Below are positions 5,856-12,943 of a stretch of DNA of 12,962 nt, piece by piece. Source of the stretch: Mageeibacillus sp. UBA5442. GTDB lineage: Bacteria > Bacillota > Clostridia > Saccharofermentanales > DTU023. The DNA is taken from positions 1 through 12,962 of the forward strand of contig DIRG01000051.1 of assembly GCA_002427475.1 (NCBI GenBank), given 5' to 3'. Each line of letters starts with the position of its first letter. The first letter of the stretch is position 1. The notes beneath the pieces were generated by a model. It was given only the letters and a program-made list of their open reading frames with translations. It searched no databases and was not told where the DNA came from. The translations under genes and the position numbers were made by a program.

Positions 5856-7499
5856 TTATTCTCCTTTACTATGCTTTAATGCACTGCGCAAGAACGCTTG
5901 GAATAATGGGTGCGGTCTTGTCGGTCTTGATTTAAATTCCGGATGGAAAATCGTACCTATATAAAACGGATGATCAGGGAATTCAACCACTGCAACCCTC
6001 TTGGAATCGCTGTTGATGCCGCTCATTTTCAGACCGGTCTGAGCTAGAGGTGTCATATAGGCAGGATTGAATTCACGTCGGTGATGATGTCTTTCGGAGG
6101 CCTTCTCGCTGCCATAAATAGATTCCAGCAAACTCCCCGCCTCTATATCGAAATCGCGCGCTCCGCTTACCATCGGTAGATCTCCGTAATTAAGCTCATC
6201 GATCTGTTCACGTTTTTCCTCAGTCAGGTTGTCGAAAAAGAAAACGTCCTGGCATTCTACTTCAGCCTCATCGGTATGGGCATTATCCAAACCACCTAGA
6301 TTGCGAGCGATTTCCACCACGCCCATCTGCATCCCTAGTCCAATGCCGAAAAACGGAATGTTCTCTTCCCTGGCATACTTTGCGGCCCGGATCATGCCTT
6401 CCATATCGCGAGGTCCGAAACCACCCGGTATGATAATGCCGGCAGGGTTACCTAAGTGTCGAGCCACTTCTTCATCTGATGCACCCTCGAGTCTTTCACT
6501 CTCTACCCAGTTAATTTTCACTTCTAAGCCTAAATCGACACCGGAGTGCTCCATCGCTTCCAGAATGCTGTAGTAGGCATCTTGCAAGGCAGTGTATTTA
6601 CCAACTAAAGTAATCTTAATAGGTGTACGCTTAGCCAGCGTTAATTCAACCAAGCGGTTCCAATCTGTCAGGTCCGGCTCCACGCCTTCAGCTATCTGCA
6701 AGCGCTCACAGACTACTTTGGCCAAACCTTCATTTTCCAGAACCAAGGGGAGCTCATAAACAGAACCGCAGTCAATGTTTTGAATGACAGAATCGAAGCG
6801 GACATTACAAAAACGCGCCAGTTTGTTGCGAATTTCTTTAGTCATAACCTTCTCTGTACGACAGACGAGAATGTCCGGCTGAACTCCATAAGAGAGAAGT
6901 TTCTGAACGCTGTGCTGAGTGGGCTTTGTCTTGAGTTCACCCGGCTTATTTAAATACGGTAGTAAAGTTACATGAATAAAGAGACAATTTTCACGCCCGA
7001 CATCATAGGAGACTTGACGGATGGCTTCAATGAAGGAGTGTCCTTCCATATCGCCGACAGTGCCGCCGATTTCAGAAATGACTACATCTACATCGTCCTC
7101 TTCACCAACTTTATAAATATGGTCCTTGATCTCGTCGATGACATGGGGAACTACCTGCACAGTACCTCCTCCATAGGCTCCGGAACGCTCGCGCTTTATT
7201 ACGCTAAGATAAACCTGACCGGAAGTAATGTCGCTTTCCGCAGTCAAATTGACATCGGTAAAACGCTCGTAATGCCCGATATCAAGATCGTTTTCCGCGC
7301 CATCCTCGGTAATGAAAATCTCACCGTGTTGAATCGGACTCATCAAGGAAGGATCTACATTGATGTAGGGGTCAAATTTCTGATTGCGGATATTCAAACC
7401 TCGCGCTTTGAGAAGGCGTCCTAAAGCAGCCGCCGTTATCCCCTTTCCCAATCCTGATACAACGCCACCTGTTACAAAAATGTACTTTGTCTTCTTCAA
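5856..7499 (-). CDS. pyrG: CTP synthase with an inactive glutaminase site
   Basis: A 547-residue enzyme making CTP from UTP, ATP and ammonia. The synthase half (about 1-275) looks complete: P-loop GGVVSGLGKGI (11-21), FDPYINVDP, GTVGDMEG and GELKTKPTQHS. The C-terminal glutamine amidotransferase half keeps the GG oxyanion loop (359-360), LGMQ (388-391), E411, R474 and the H519/E521 pair. The nucleophile, however, is missing: family GICLGMQ reads GIGLGMQ, G387 (codon GGA, 6339-6341) in place of E. coli C379. The lid motif GGTMRLG is replaced by GDLPMVSG (439-446). Glutamine hydrolysis should be impossible, so the enzyme should need free ammonia; glsA lies directly upstream. TTG at 7497-7499 is chosen as start because AAGGAG lies seven bases before it and the product begins KKTKYIFVTGG; an ATG 18 codons upstream has no good site. 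A near-consensus promoter lies 100 bases upstream. Confidence 0.95.
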   Translation of the reverse strand: MKKTKYIFVTGGVVSGLGKGITAAALGRLLKARGLNIRNQKFDPYINVDPSLMSPIQHGEIFITEDGAENDLDIGHYERFTDVNLTAESDITSGQVYLSVIKRERSGAYGGGTVQVVPHVIDEIKDHIYKVGEEDDVDVVISEIGGTVGDMEGHSFIEAIRQVSYDVGRENCLFIHVTLLPYLNKPGELKTKPTQHSVQKLLSYGVQPDILVCRTEKVMTKEIRNKLARFCNVRFDSVIQNIDCGSVYELPLVLENEGLAKVVCERLQIAEGVEPDLTDWNRLVELTLAKRTPIKITLVGKYTALQDAYYSILEAMEHSGVDLGLEVKINWVESERLEGASDEEVARHLGNPAGIIIPGGFGPRDMEGMIRAAKYAREENIPFFGIGLGMQMGVVEIARNLGGLDNAHTDEAEVECQDVFFFDNLTEEKREQIDELNYGDLPMVSGARDFDIEAGSLLESIYGSEKASERHHHRREFNPAYMTPLAQTGLKMSGINSDSKRVAVVEFPDHPFYIGTIFHPEFKSRPTRPHPLFQAFLRSALKHSKGE

Positions 7500-7598
7500 A
7501 ATATGTCTCCTTAATTCAACTGAATTATGTCTCGCTTCTATCGAATAATGCATCTGCAGGTGTCTTTACAGACAAATAAATAAATAAAACTTCTAGTC

Positions 7599-7627
7599 AT
7601 TGTATGCACCTGAATGCAGGGTGTCAA
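7599..7627 (-). promoter_or_regulatory. Near-consensus promoter of pyrG-guaB
   Basis: On the minus strand TTGACA (7622-7627) and TACAAT (7599-7604) are separated by exactly 17 bases. It begins four bases after the glsA stop codon. Predicted initiation near 7592 gives a leader of about 90 bases. The start region is not the GGGC type used in known CTP-sensing pyrG attenuation of Bacillus, and no terminator with a T-run is seen in the leader. An imperfect inverted repeat (CACCTG and CAGGGTG, 7608-7624) fills the spacer. Confidence 0.75.
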
Positions 7628-7630
7628 TTC

Positions 7631-8563
7631 TTATTTGTTCCAAGCAAAGGTGTGCCAATCGTACTTCGCCGACAGCTCACTCAGGACCTTGATCGCGCCG
7701 ATACTGTTTCCGTAAATATCAAGCGAAGGACCAAAAGCCCCAATCCCGAAACGCTGATGTGCAGCGGCCAAAATCCCGCCACCTACGCCACTTTTCGCCG
7801 GCAGGCCGATGCGAACCGCAAATTCACCTGTTCCATTATACAGACCGCAGGTGAACAAGAGTGTCAGCGTAGTCTTGACAACATCCGGATCCACTTTCTG
7901 CTCTCCGCTCAGCGGGTCAAAACCACCATTGGCCAAAATTACTGCAAAGCGCGAGAGCTCTCGCGCTGTCAGCTCTACCGCACAGCCGCGCGTGTAGAAA
8001 AGCAGAGTATCCTCCAAACTGTTCGTCAAAAGGTGCAAGCGCTTCAACTCCCAGGACAAGGCATGATTGCGCTCACTATGATTCAATTCGGAATCAAAAA
8101 CGGCCTCATTCACCTTGAGACCGTCGCTGGCACAGAGGCCGCTGATATAATCCAAAAATTGCTGAAAATCAATGTCCTGTGAAATCATGGATGCAATTAC
8201 CAAAGCTCCCGCATTAATCAGAGGGTTGCTCGGTTTGTTAGAAAAATCCGACAAGGTGGTCATTTCCATAAATGACGCTCCTGAAGGTTCCATGCCGACC
8301 TTTTCAAAAACCACATCCTCACCGAGAGTTTCCAAGGCATAGATAAGAGCAAAAACCTTAACTATGCTCTGCATCGTAAATGCTTGCTCCGTATCACCAC
8401 TGGCAAAGATATTACCATCCAGATCTGTCAGCACGATGCCGAGCTGATCGGACTTAGCCTTTTTTAATTCAGGAATATAATCCGCCACCTTGCCCTGCGG
8501 CAGGATAGCGCGAGCTTCCTTAACACTATGATCAAGCAGCGCCTGAAACTCTTCCTTCGTCAC
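7631..8563 (-). CDS. glsA: Glutaminase
   Basis: A 310-residue cytoplasmic enzyme that hydrolyses glutamine to glutamate and ammonia, with a serine beta-lactamase-like fold. The nucleophile motif S66-I-V-K69 is intact. The residues that bind glutamine in the E. coli homologue all have counterparts: N117 in INAGA, E159, N166, Y190, Y242 in CGLYNG, and V260 in KSGVGGG. Length matches the family (about 305-310). The GTG start (8561-8563) has AAGGAG about ten bases upstream, and the 16-base gap to the gltX stop places it in the gltX operon. Its stop is four bases from the pyrG promoter, and no terminator is visible between them, so read-through into pyrG is possible. Ammonia supply to the glutaminase-dead CTP synthase downstream, or glutamate supply to GluRS, are both plausible roles, neither shown. 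Confidence 0.95.
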   Translation of the reverse strand: MTKEEFQALLDHSVKEARAILPQGKVADYIPELKKAKSDQLGIVLTDLDGNIFASGDTEQAFTMQSIVKVFALIYALETLGEDVVFEKVGMEPSGASFMEMTTLSDFSNKPSNPLINAGALVIASMISQDIDFQQFLDYISGLCASDGLKVNEAVFDSELNHSERNHALSWELKRLHLLTNSLEDTLLFYTRGCAVELTARELSRFAVILANGGFDPLSGEQKVDPDVVKTTLTLLFTCGLYNGTGEFAVRIGLPAKSGVGGGILAAAHQRFGIGAFGPSLDIYGNSIGAIKVLSELSAKYDWHTFAWNK

Positions 8564-8579
8564 TTCCTCGGCTCTCCTT

Positions 8580-10271
8580 CTATAAATCTCGCAAAATTCT
8601 AATCATTGAATTGACCCGCAGTCTCATCTCTTCTTCACCCATAAATTGAATCATGGTGTGCAGGTCAGGCGTATTAAGCGCATGTGCAATGGCAAAACGG
8701 ATATAAGACGAAACATGCACTATGGAACCCTTGTACTGATCGGGATTCTTCTTGAAATCTTTAGGTTTAGCTGCATAGTTGAAACGAGTCGCAATCTCGC
8801 GCACCTTAGCAAACCAAGTACTGTTGTCATCACTATGCAGATAAGAATCTAGGTAGGCCTCTAAGACGGCGATGATGTCGTCTTTTTGAGCTTCAAAATC
8901 CGCGGGCACATCCACTGTACGCTCGCTGAAAGCCGCGTCGTATAAATACGGATAGTTCTCGTAGATATCGCTCCACTTGGCCACGTCGAGGCGCCCTTCA
9001 TGCCAGATGGGAATAGAGCGCGCAAAGTCTTCTCCCCGCCCTTCCAGCCAACTGCGCATCGCTAGACGAGCTTCACGATTTTCATCGCGATCCAGCGCCG
9101 GCTCCAGCCACTCACTATAAGCCGCAACAATCTCGCCATCCGTCATCCTGCCAATATGCTTTTTCGCAATATTATCCAGCTTATCAAAATCGAAAAGCGC
9201 ACCCGAAATACTGCTCTTATAAATATCAAAAGGAAATTCATCGATCCCTTTGTCAGGATTACTTTGACGCCAATCCTCGAAATTTGAGTTGGCGATATTC
9301 ATCAGATAATCCTTCACAGCTGCCAGCGGATAGCCTACTTCAATGTAGTAACTAGCTTTGGCTTCAGGATCCAGCCGCTTGCTTAGCTTGCGGCGCGAGT
9401 TCCCTTCCTGTTTCATGATCGGGCTGAGATGGATAAATTCCGGAAGCTCAAAGCCCTGCATTTCAAACAGTTCAACATGGATCGGCAAAGAAGAGACCCA
9501 CTCGTCCGCTCGAATTACGTGCGAGGTACGCATAAGGTGATCATCCACCGAATGAGCAAAATGGTAAGTCGGCAAGCCGTCCGCCTTGATGATAACAATA
9601 TCTTGATTGTTCACCGGCATTTCCAGCTCTCCACGTAAACCGTCCTTGAAGACGCGCGTCTGATCGTGCGTGCCCCGAGAGCGCAGACGGATAATATAAT
9701 CGTCTCCTCGTTCGATCCGGGCGATCTGTTCTTCCACAGTCATGTCACGACAAATAGCATCGGCTTCTGCGTAACCCACAACGACGCTCTTTTCATCCAT
9801 TTGTCTTTGCCGCAGCTGCTCTAGTTCTTCAGCGCTGCAAAAGCAGGGGTAAGCATCACCGCGCGCCAGCAGTTCCTTGGCGAAGCTATCATAAATCTCG
9901 CGTCTTCTTGACTGGAAATAGGGGCCGTACTCACCGACAGAGCTGTCGGAAGAAAAAGCTCCCTCGTCGATTTTTATATCAAATAAGTCAAAAGCGGACA
10001 CTATTTCCTCAACTGCTCCGGGAACCGACCTCTTTTGGTCCGTATCCTCTATGCGCAGAATGAAAACTCCATCTTTCTGATCTGCAAACAGGCGGTTGAT
10101 TAGTGCTGTATAAATAGCTCCAATATGTAAAAAGCCGGTCGGGCTGGGCGCAAAGCGCACGCAGTATTTCTCATTCCTCTGCGAATCAAGGCGTCGCGGA
10201 TACGCTTCCTCGTAATCCGCAGTTGATTTCGAAATTTCCGGAAAAACCAATTCAGCAAGGTCTCTACTCAT
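8580..10271 (-). CDS. gltX: Glutamyl-tRNA synthetase, clostridial long form
   Basis: A 563-residue class I synthetase. It has an N-terminal extension of about 36 residues (with LVFPEI and the EEAYPRR segment) ahead of the Rossmann core, typical of a clostridial GluRS subgroup and absent from the standard ~480-residue enzyme. The first signature is FAPSPTGFLHIG (40-51, HIGH variant HIGA), followed by LRIEDTD (72-78). A C-x-C (143, 145) marks the zinc-like insertion, and the KMSKS variant is KLSKR (295-299). The remaining ~260 residues form the anticodon-binding region. The ATG follows AGGAGG with five bases of spacing. glsA begins 16 bases after its stop, so a glutamate-producing enzyme is made from the same message as the glutamate-charging enzyme. 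Whether it charges only tRNA-Glu, or tRNA-Gln as well for transamidation, cannot be told from the sequence. Confidence 0.93.
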   Translation of the reverse strand: MSRDLAELVFPEISKSTADYEEAYPRRLDSQRNEKYCVRFAPSPTGFLHIGAIYTALINRLFADQKDGVFILRIEDTDQKRSVPGAVEEIVSAFDLFDIKIDEGAFSSDSSVGEYGPYFQSRRREIYDSFAKELLARGDAYPCFCSAEELEQLRQRQMDEKSVVVGYAEADAICRDMTVEEQIARIERGDDYIIRLRSRGTHDQTRVFKDGLRGELEMPVNNQDIVIIKADGLPTYHFAHSVDDHLMRTSHVIRADEWVSSLPIHVELFEMQGFELPEFIHLSPIMKQEGNSRRKLSKRLDPEAKASYYIEVGYPLAAVKDYLMNIANSNFEDWRQSNPDKGIDEFPFDIYKSSISGALFDFDKLDNIAKKHIGRMTDGEIVAAYSEWLEPALDRDENREARLAMRSWLEGRGEDFARSIPIWHEGRLDVAKWSDIYENYPYLYDAAFSERTVDVPADFEAQKDDIIAVLEAYLDSYLHSDDNSTWFAKVREIATRFNYAAKPKDFKKNPDQYKGSIVHVSSYIRFAIAHALNTPDLHTMIQFMGEEEMRLRVNSMIRILRDL

Positions 10272-10303
10272 TCTTACCTCCTATATCTTAACTAACCCCT
10301 CTG

Positions 10304-10332
10304 ATTATATACGCTTAATATCATAACCAATA
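10304..10332 (-). promoter_or_regulatory. Candidate promoter of gltX-glsA
   Basis: A perfect TATAAT (10304-10309) on the minus strand lies 33 bases upstream of the gltX ATG. The -35 region is weaker: TATTGG at 17 bases (10327-10332) or TTGGTT at 15. The predicted leader is about 25 bases and contains AGGAGG. Confidence 0.55.
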
Positions 10333-10369
10333 ATCGTCCGGCGTGTAGCACAAAATTCATTTTAGTATC

Positions 10370-10401
10370 AAAAAAAGAACCTCCGGCGAAGCGAAGGTTC
10401 T
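10370..10401 (-). terminator. Rho-independent terminator of the zinc-ribbon gene
   Basis: The arms AGAACCT and AGGTTCT (10376-10382 and 10395-10401) form seven pairs, with two further C-G pairs inside one mismatch. On the minus strand the stem is followed by seven T residues. It lies 21 bases past the stop codon and insulates gltX-glsA from the gene upstream. Confidence 0.88.
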
Positions 10402-10422
10402 CTTGAGACGTATAACGTCGTT

Positions 10423-10701
10423 TTAGCGATTTCTGGGTCTGTAGCAATCTCTGCAGTATACCGGTCGGTTATCGCTGGGTTGGAAGGGGACTTCTGTGTC
10501 CACACCACATTCTGCACACACTGCGGGGTACATGGTACGGGGACCACGGTTACTCACTCTGTCACGTTTTCTTGACTGGCGGCAGCTTTGACAACGAACC
10601 GGTTCATTTTCGAAACCCTTTTCGCGGTAAAAATCTTGCTCCGCCTCTGTGAACACAAAATCTGAGCCACAGTCTTTGCATGTAATTGATTTGTCTGCCA
10701 T
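10423..10701 (-). CDS. Double zinc-ribbon protein (probable zinc-binding, zf-trcl type)
   Basis: A 92-residue basic protein with four CxxC knuckles: C8/C11 and C37/C40 form the first zinc site, C62/C65 and C83/C86 the second. The first half (KDCGSDFVFTEAEQDFY, then the KGFENEPVRC block) matches a small zinc-ribbon family common in Clostridia, recalled as PF13451. The second half repeats the design with C-x-x-C-G, a V-P-F segment and R-P-V-Y-C. A basic linker (R41-R55) joins them. No function is established for the family as far as I know; nucleic-acid or ribosome association would be a guess. The ATG at 10701 has AAGAGG nine bases before it; an ATG 11 codons upstream (10734) adds a lysine/arginine-rich tail without a good site. 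It is monocistronic, with its own promoter and terminator. Confidence 0.85.
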   Translation of the reverse strand: MADKSITCKDCGSDFVFTEAEQDFYREKGFENEPVRCQSCRQSRKRDRVSNRGPRTMYPAVCAECGVDTEVPFQPSDNRPVYCRDCYRPRNR

Positions 10702-10783
10702 CTTGATGGACCTCTTTCGTTTCTTCCGAAACATTGATATTTCTTAGAAATCGACGTTTTACTGCAGATTTTTAAGCTACTAA

Positions 10784-10812
10784 ATACTAGCACAATTTTG
10801 CTAAATCAACAA
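10784..10812 (-). promoter_or_regulatory. Promoter of the zinc-ribbon gene, extended -10 type
   Basis: On the minus strand TTGTTG (10807-10812) and TAGTAT (10784-10789) are 17 bases apart. The -10 box is preceded by TGC, forming an extended -10 element. The predicted leader to the ATG at 10701 is about 75 bases. It lies in the 160-base gap after gnd, whose own terminator is not visible. Confidence 0.55.
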
Positions 10813-10861
10813 TCAAATTGTAACCGTCGTTCAATTCCTTATATTACTCTGCCTACAGCCC

Positions 10862-12310
10862 TCATTTCGGAAGAGGACAGACGCCTGCCGCCGTTCCTTC
10901 CGTCCATTCTGTATGGAAAAACTCCCCTCGCGGCCGATCATTTCTCTCATAGGTATGGGCACCGAAATAATCACGCAGCGCTTGTATGAGATTTGCCGGC
11001 AGACGCTCCGTACGGTAGCCGTCATAATAATTTAAAGCCGAGCTCATAGCCGGAGTCGTTATACCATGCACAATGGCAGCCGCCAAAATCCGCCGCCACG
11101 CAGTCTGTGCTTCGTGCAGTTTTTCCTTGAAATAATCGTCCAGCATCAGATTGGCTAAATTGGGGTTTTTCTCATAAGCCTGATTGATTGCCTCCAGAAA
11201 GCTACTGCGAATGATACAGCCACTACGCCAATTGAGAGCAATCTCACCGTAGTTCAGGGTCCAGCCGTATTTTTCGGCTCCGGCTTTCAAAAGAGCGAAT
11301 CCTTGGGCATAGGAGATTATTTTCGAAGCAAAAAGCGCATGCTTCAAATCAGCCAGCATTTCGTCTTTTTCGCCATGGCAACCCAAGTCCGGTCCCTCGA
11401 GCACTTGTGAAGCCGCGACTCTTTCTTCCTTCAGCGCTGATAAAAACCTGCTGTAGACTGCTTCTGTGATCAACGTCAAAGGCACAGCCTCATCCAGGGC
11501 CGTACTTGCTGACCAAGCCCCGGTACCTTTCTGCCCCGCACTGTCGAGAATATTGTCTATGAGATAGGAGCCGTCCGCCTCCTTATAAGCGAAAATATCA
11601 GCTGTAATCTCGATCAAATACGACGCCAATTCCGTCTTATTCCACTCTAGAAATGCTTGGTGAATTTCCTCATTATTCAGACCGATCATATCTTTCATGA
11701 GATGATAGGCCTCTGCGATGAGTTGCATGTCACCGTATTCGATACCGTTGTGCACCATCTTGACAAAGTGTCCGGAACCGCCAGGACTCAGCAATTGGCA
11801 CGTCGGCTCCCCCATTTCCACACGTGCACTGATCGTTTGAAAAATATCCTTGACCAAGTCCCACGCTTCCTCAGATCCTCCAGGCATCAGAGCAGGGCCG
11901 TTCAAAGCCCCCTCCTCACCTCCTGAGATGCCCATTCCCATATAGTGGACACCCATATTTTCGACATGGTCTGTACGGCGCATCGTATCCTGACAGAGAG
12001 AATTTCCACCGTCGATAATGATGTCACCTTCATCCAACAAGGGGATTAATGCATCGATCAGATCATCTACGGGTCGCCCCGCCTTGACCATCAGCATCAC
12101 TTTCCTCGGTCGCTTTAGTTGCTCTATCAATTCTTCTAGACTGTAGGCGCCACTGATATTCTTGTCCGCAGCTCGTCCGTTAATGAAGAGATCCACTTTA
12201 AGGGTACTGCGGTTATAAACACTTACATGAAAGCCTTTACTCTCCATGTTTAAAACCAGATTTTCGCCCATGACTCCTAGTCCTATTAAAGCTATATCAG
12301 ATTTACTCAC
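10862..12310 (-). CDS. gnd: 6-phosphogluconate dehydrogenase, decarboxylating
   Basis: A 482-residue enzyme of the oxidative pentose phosphate pathway that converts 6-phosphogluconate to ribulose 5-phosphate, CO2 and NADPH. The Rossmann fingerprint is GLGVMG (10-15), with N33-R34-S35 after the second strand fitting NADP+. The substrate signature SGGEEGALNGPALMPGG (129-145) and the catalytic block K184-M-V-H-N-G-I-E191 are intact. The dimer tail is present, ending close to the E. coli-like length. GTG at 12310 is preferred because GAGG lies eight bases before it and the product begins MSKSDIALIGLG; the in-frame GTG at 12319 overlaps that site. It lies downstream of the hemerythrin-like gene, separated by a terminator, so it probably has its own promoter. 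A weak ATGACA-18-TAGTAT pair (12374-12403) is the only candidate, and it lies before the terminator hairpin. Confidence 0.96.
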   Translation of the reverse strand: MSKSDIALIGLGVMGENLVLNMESKGFHVSVYNRSTLKVDLFINGRAADKNISGAYSLEELIEQLKRPRKVMLMVKAGRPVDDLIDALIPLLDEGDIIIDGGNSLCQDTMRRTDHVENMGVHYMGMGISGGEEGALNGPALMPGGSEEAWDLVKDIFQTISARVEMGEPTCQLLSPGGSGHFVKMVHNGIEYGDMQLIAEAYHLMKDMIGLNNEEIHQAFLEWNKTELASYLIEITADIFAYKEADGSYLIDNILDSAGQKGTGAWSASTALDEAVPLTLITEAVYSRFLSALKEERVAASQVLEGPDLGCHGEKDEMLADLKHALFASKIISYAQGFALLKAGAEKYGWTLNYGEIALNWRSGCIIRSSFLEAINQAYEKNPNLANLMLDDYFKEKLHEAQTAWRRILAAAIVHGITTPAMSSALNYYDGYRTERLPANLIQALRDYFGAHTYERNDRPRGEFFHTEWTEGTAAGVCPLPK

Positions 12311-12339
12311 TCGAATCACCTCACAGTTTTTCGAAATTC

Positions 12340-12369
12340 AAAAAAGCCCGCAGATATACTACGGGCTTA
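12340..12369 (-). terminator. Terminator after the hemerythrin-like gene
   Basis: AAGCCCG (12344-12350) and CGGGCTT (12362-12368) pair perfectly around an 11-base loop. On the minus strand the stem runs into six T residues. It lies 35 bases beyond the stop codon. If the weak promoter at 12374-12403 drives gnd, this same hairpin would sit in the gnd leader as a possible attenuator. Confidence 0.85.
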
Positions 12370-12403
12370 GCTTATACTATTTATGAGCATTCTTCCGTGT
12401 CAT

Positions 12404-12871
12404 CTATTGCAGTTCTGCTCTAGCCTCTTCCTTCCCTTTTTCTTCGGCCTTTTTAAAAGGTTCATAAGCCGCCTCGAGCTGTTCTTTGCCCAGGTGCTCC
12501 CGAGCTATTCTGAAGAGTTCGCCTTCTTCCTGCTGCATGTGCCTTTCGACAATTTCCATGATCATCATAAAATCACTTTGGTTGAAATCCTGATCATCGA
12601 TCATGTCCATAATTGTCTCATCCGCCTGCTCATGCTCATCTATGAGTTTCTCTACGAGCTCTTCTGTTTGATAATTGAACGGCTTGACCGCTGGAAACAC
12701 AACCTCTTCTTCTGCATAATGATGTCCTTTTAAGCTAATATAGAGCTCTTTTACATCATCCCAGTTCACAGATTCGGCTTGATCAATTTTGGCAAAAAGG
12801 TCGCGCGCCTTGTCATGGTCTTTCTTAATTTCTGACAGGACTGTTTCTGTTCTAGACATTGTTGTATCCAT
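12404..12871 (-). CDS. Hemerythrin-like (HHE) metal-binding protein
   Basis: A 155-residue soluble, helix-rich, acidic protein of the bacterial hemerythrin/HHE superfamily, which holds a diiron centre and binds oxygen or responds to oxidative or nitrosative stress. Ligand-type residues appear in the expected four-helix order: H19 in KKDHDKAR, H50/H51 with E54/E55 in GHHYAEEE, H80 in DEHEQAD, and H111 with E115 in ERHMQQEE. The C-terminus is a charged tail rich in E and K. Length is normal for single-domain members. The ATG at 12871 is chosen because GGAG lies seven bases upstream; the ATG two codons earlier almost touches that site. It is monocistronic, ending in a good terminator. An inverted repeat (12929-12943) lies upstream. 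Its exact function cannot be told from sequence, but oxygen or nitric oxide handling suits an anaerobe. Confidence 0.88.
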   Translation of the reverse strand: MDTTMSRTETVLSEIKKDHDKARDLFAKIDQAESVNWDDVKELYISLKGHHYAEEEVVFPAVKPFNYQTEELVEKLIDEHEQADETIMDMIDDQDFNQSDFMMIMEIVERHMQQEEGELFRIAREHLGKEQLEAAYEPFKKAEEKGKEEARAELQ

Positions 12872-12901
12872 TTCCATTCTCCTTTCTTGAAGAATACTTA
12901 A

Positions 12902-12943
12902 ATTATGGCAGAGCAGCTCAGAGGAATATTTCCACTTTGGAAA
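12902..12943 (-). promoter_or_regulatory. Possible promoter and operator of the hemerythrin-like gene
   Basis: CATAAT (12902-12907, minus strand) is a fair -10 box, but the -35 position (AATATT, 12925-12930) is poor. A perfect inverted repeat, TTTCCA-CTT-TGGAAA (12929-12943), abuts that -35 region. A weak -35 next to a palindrome suggests activator or repressor control, but this is inference. Confidence 0.3.

Noticed and set aside
6339..6341. Cys-to-Gly in PyrG as a sequencing error
   Set aside because: Two base differences from either cysteine codon are needed, the frame is clean throughout, and the lid loop has diverged as well.
6972..7424. Plus-strand open frame of 150 codons antisense to pyrG
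   Set aside because: It lies opposite the conserved synthase domain and has no supporting signals.
7500..7553. ATG start for PyrG 18 codons upstream
   Set aside because: The added residues match no CTP synthase N-terminus, and AAGGAG is placed for the TTG at 7499, not for this ATG.
7561..7574. Hairpin TGTCT-TTAC-AGACA in the pyrG leader as an attenuator
   Set aside because: Only five pairs, and no T-run follows on the minus strand; the T-rich tract lies before it.
7604..8182. Plus-strand open frame of 192 codons antisense to glsA
   Set aside because: The opposite strand encodes a clear glutaminase; this translation has no recognisable domain and its start lies within the pyrG promoter.
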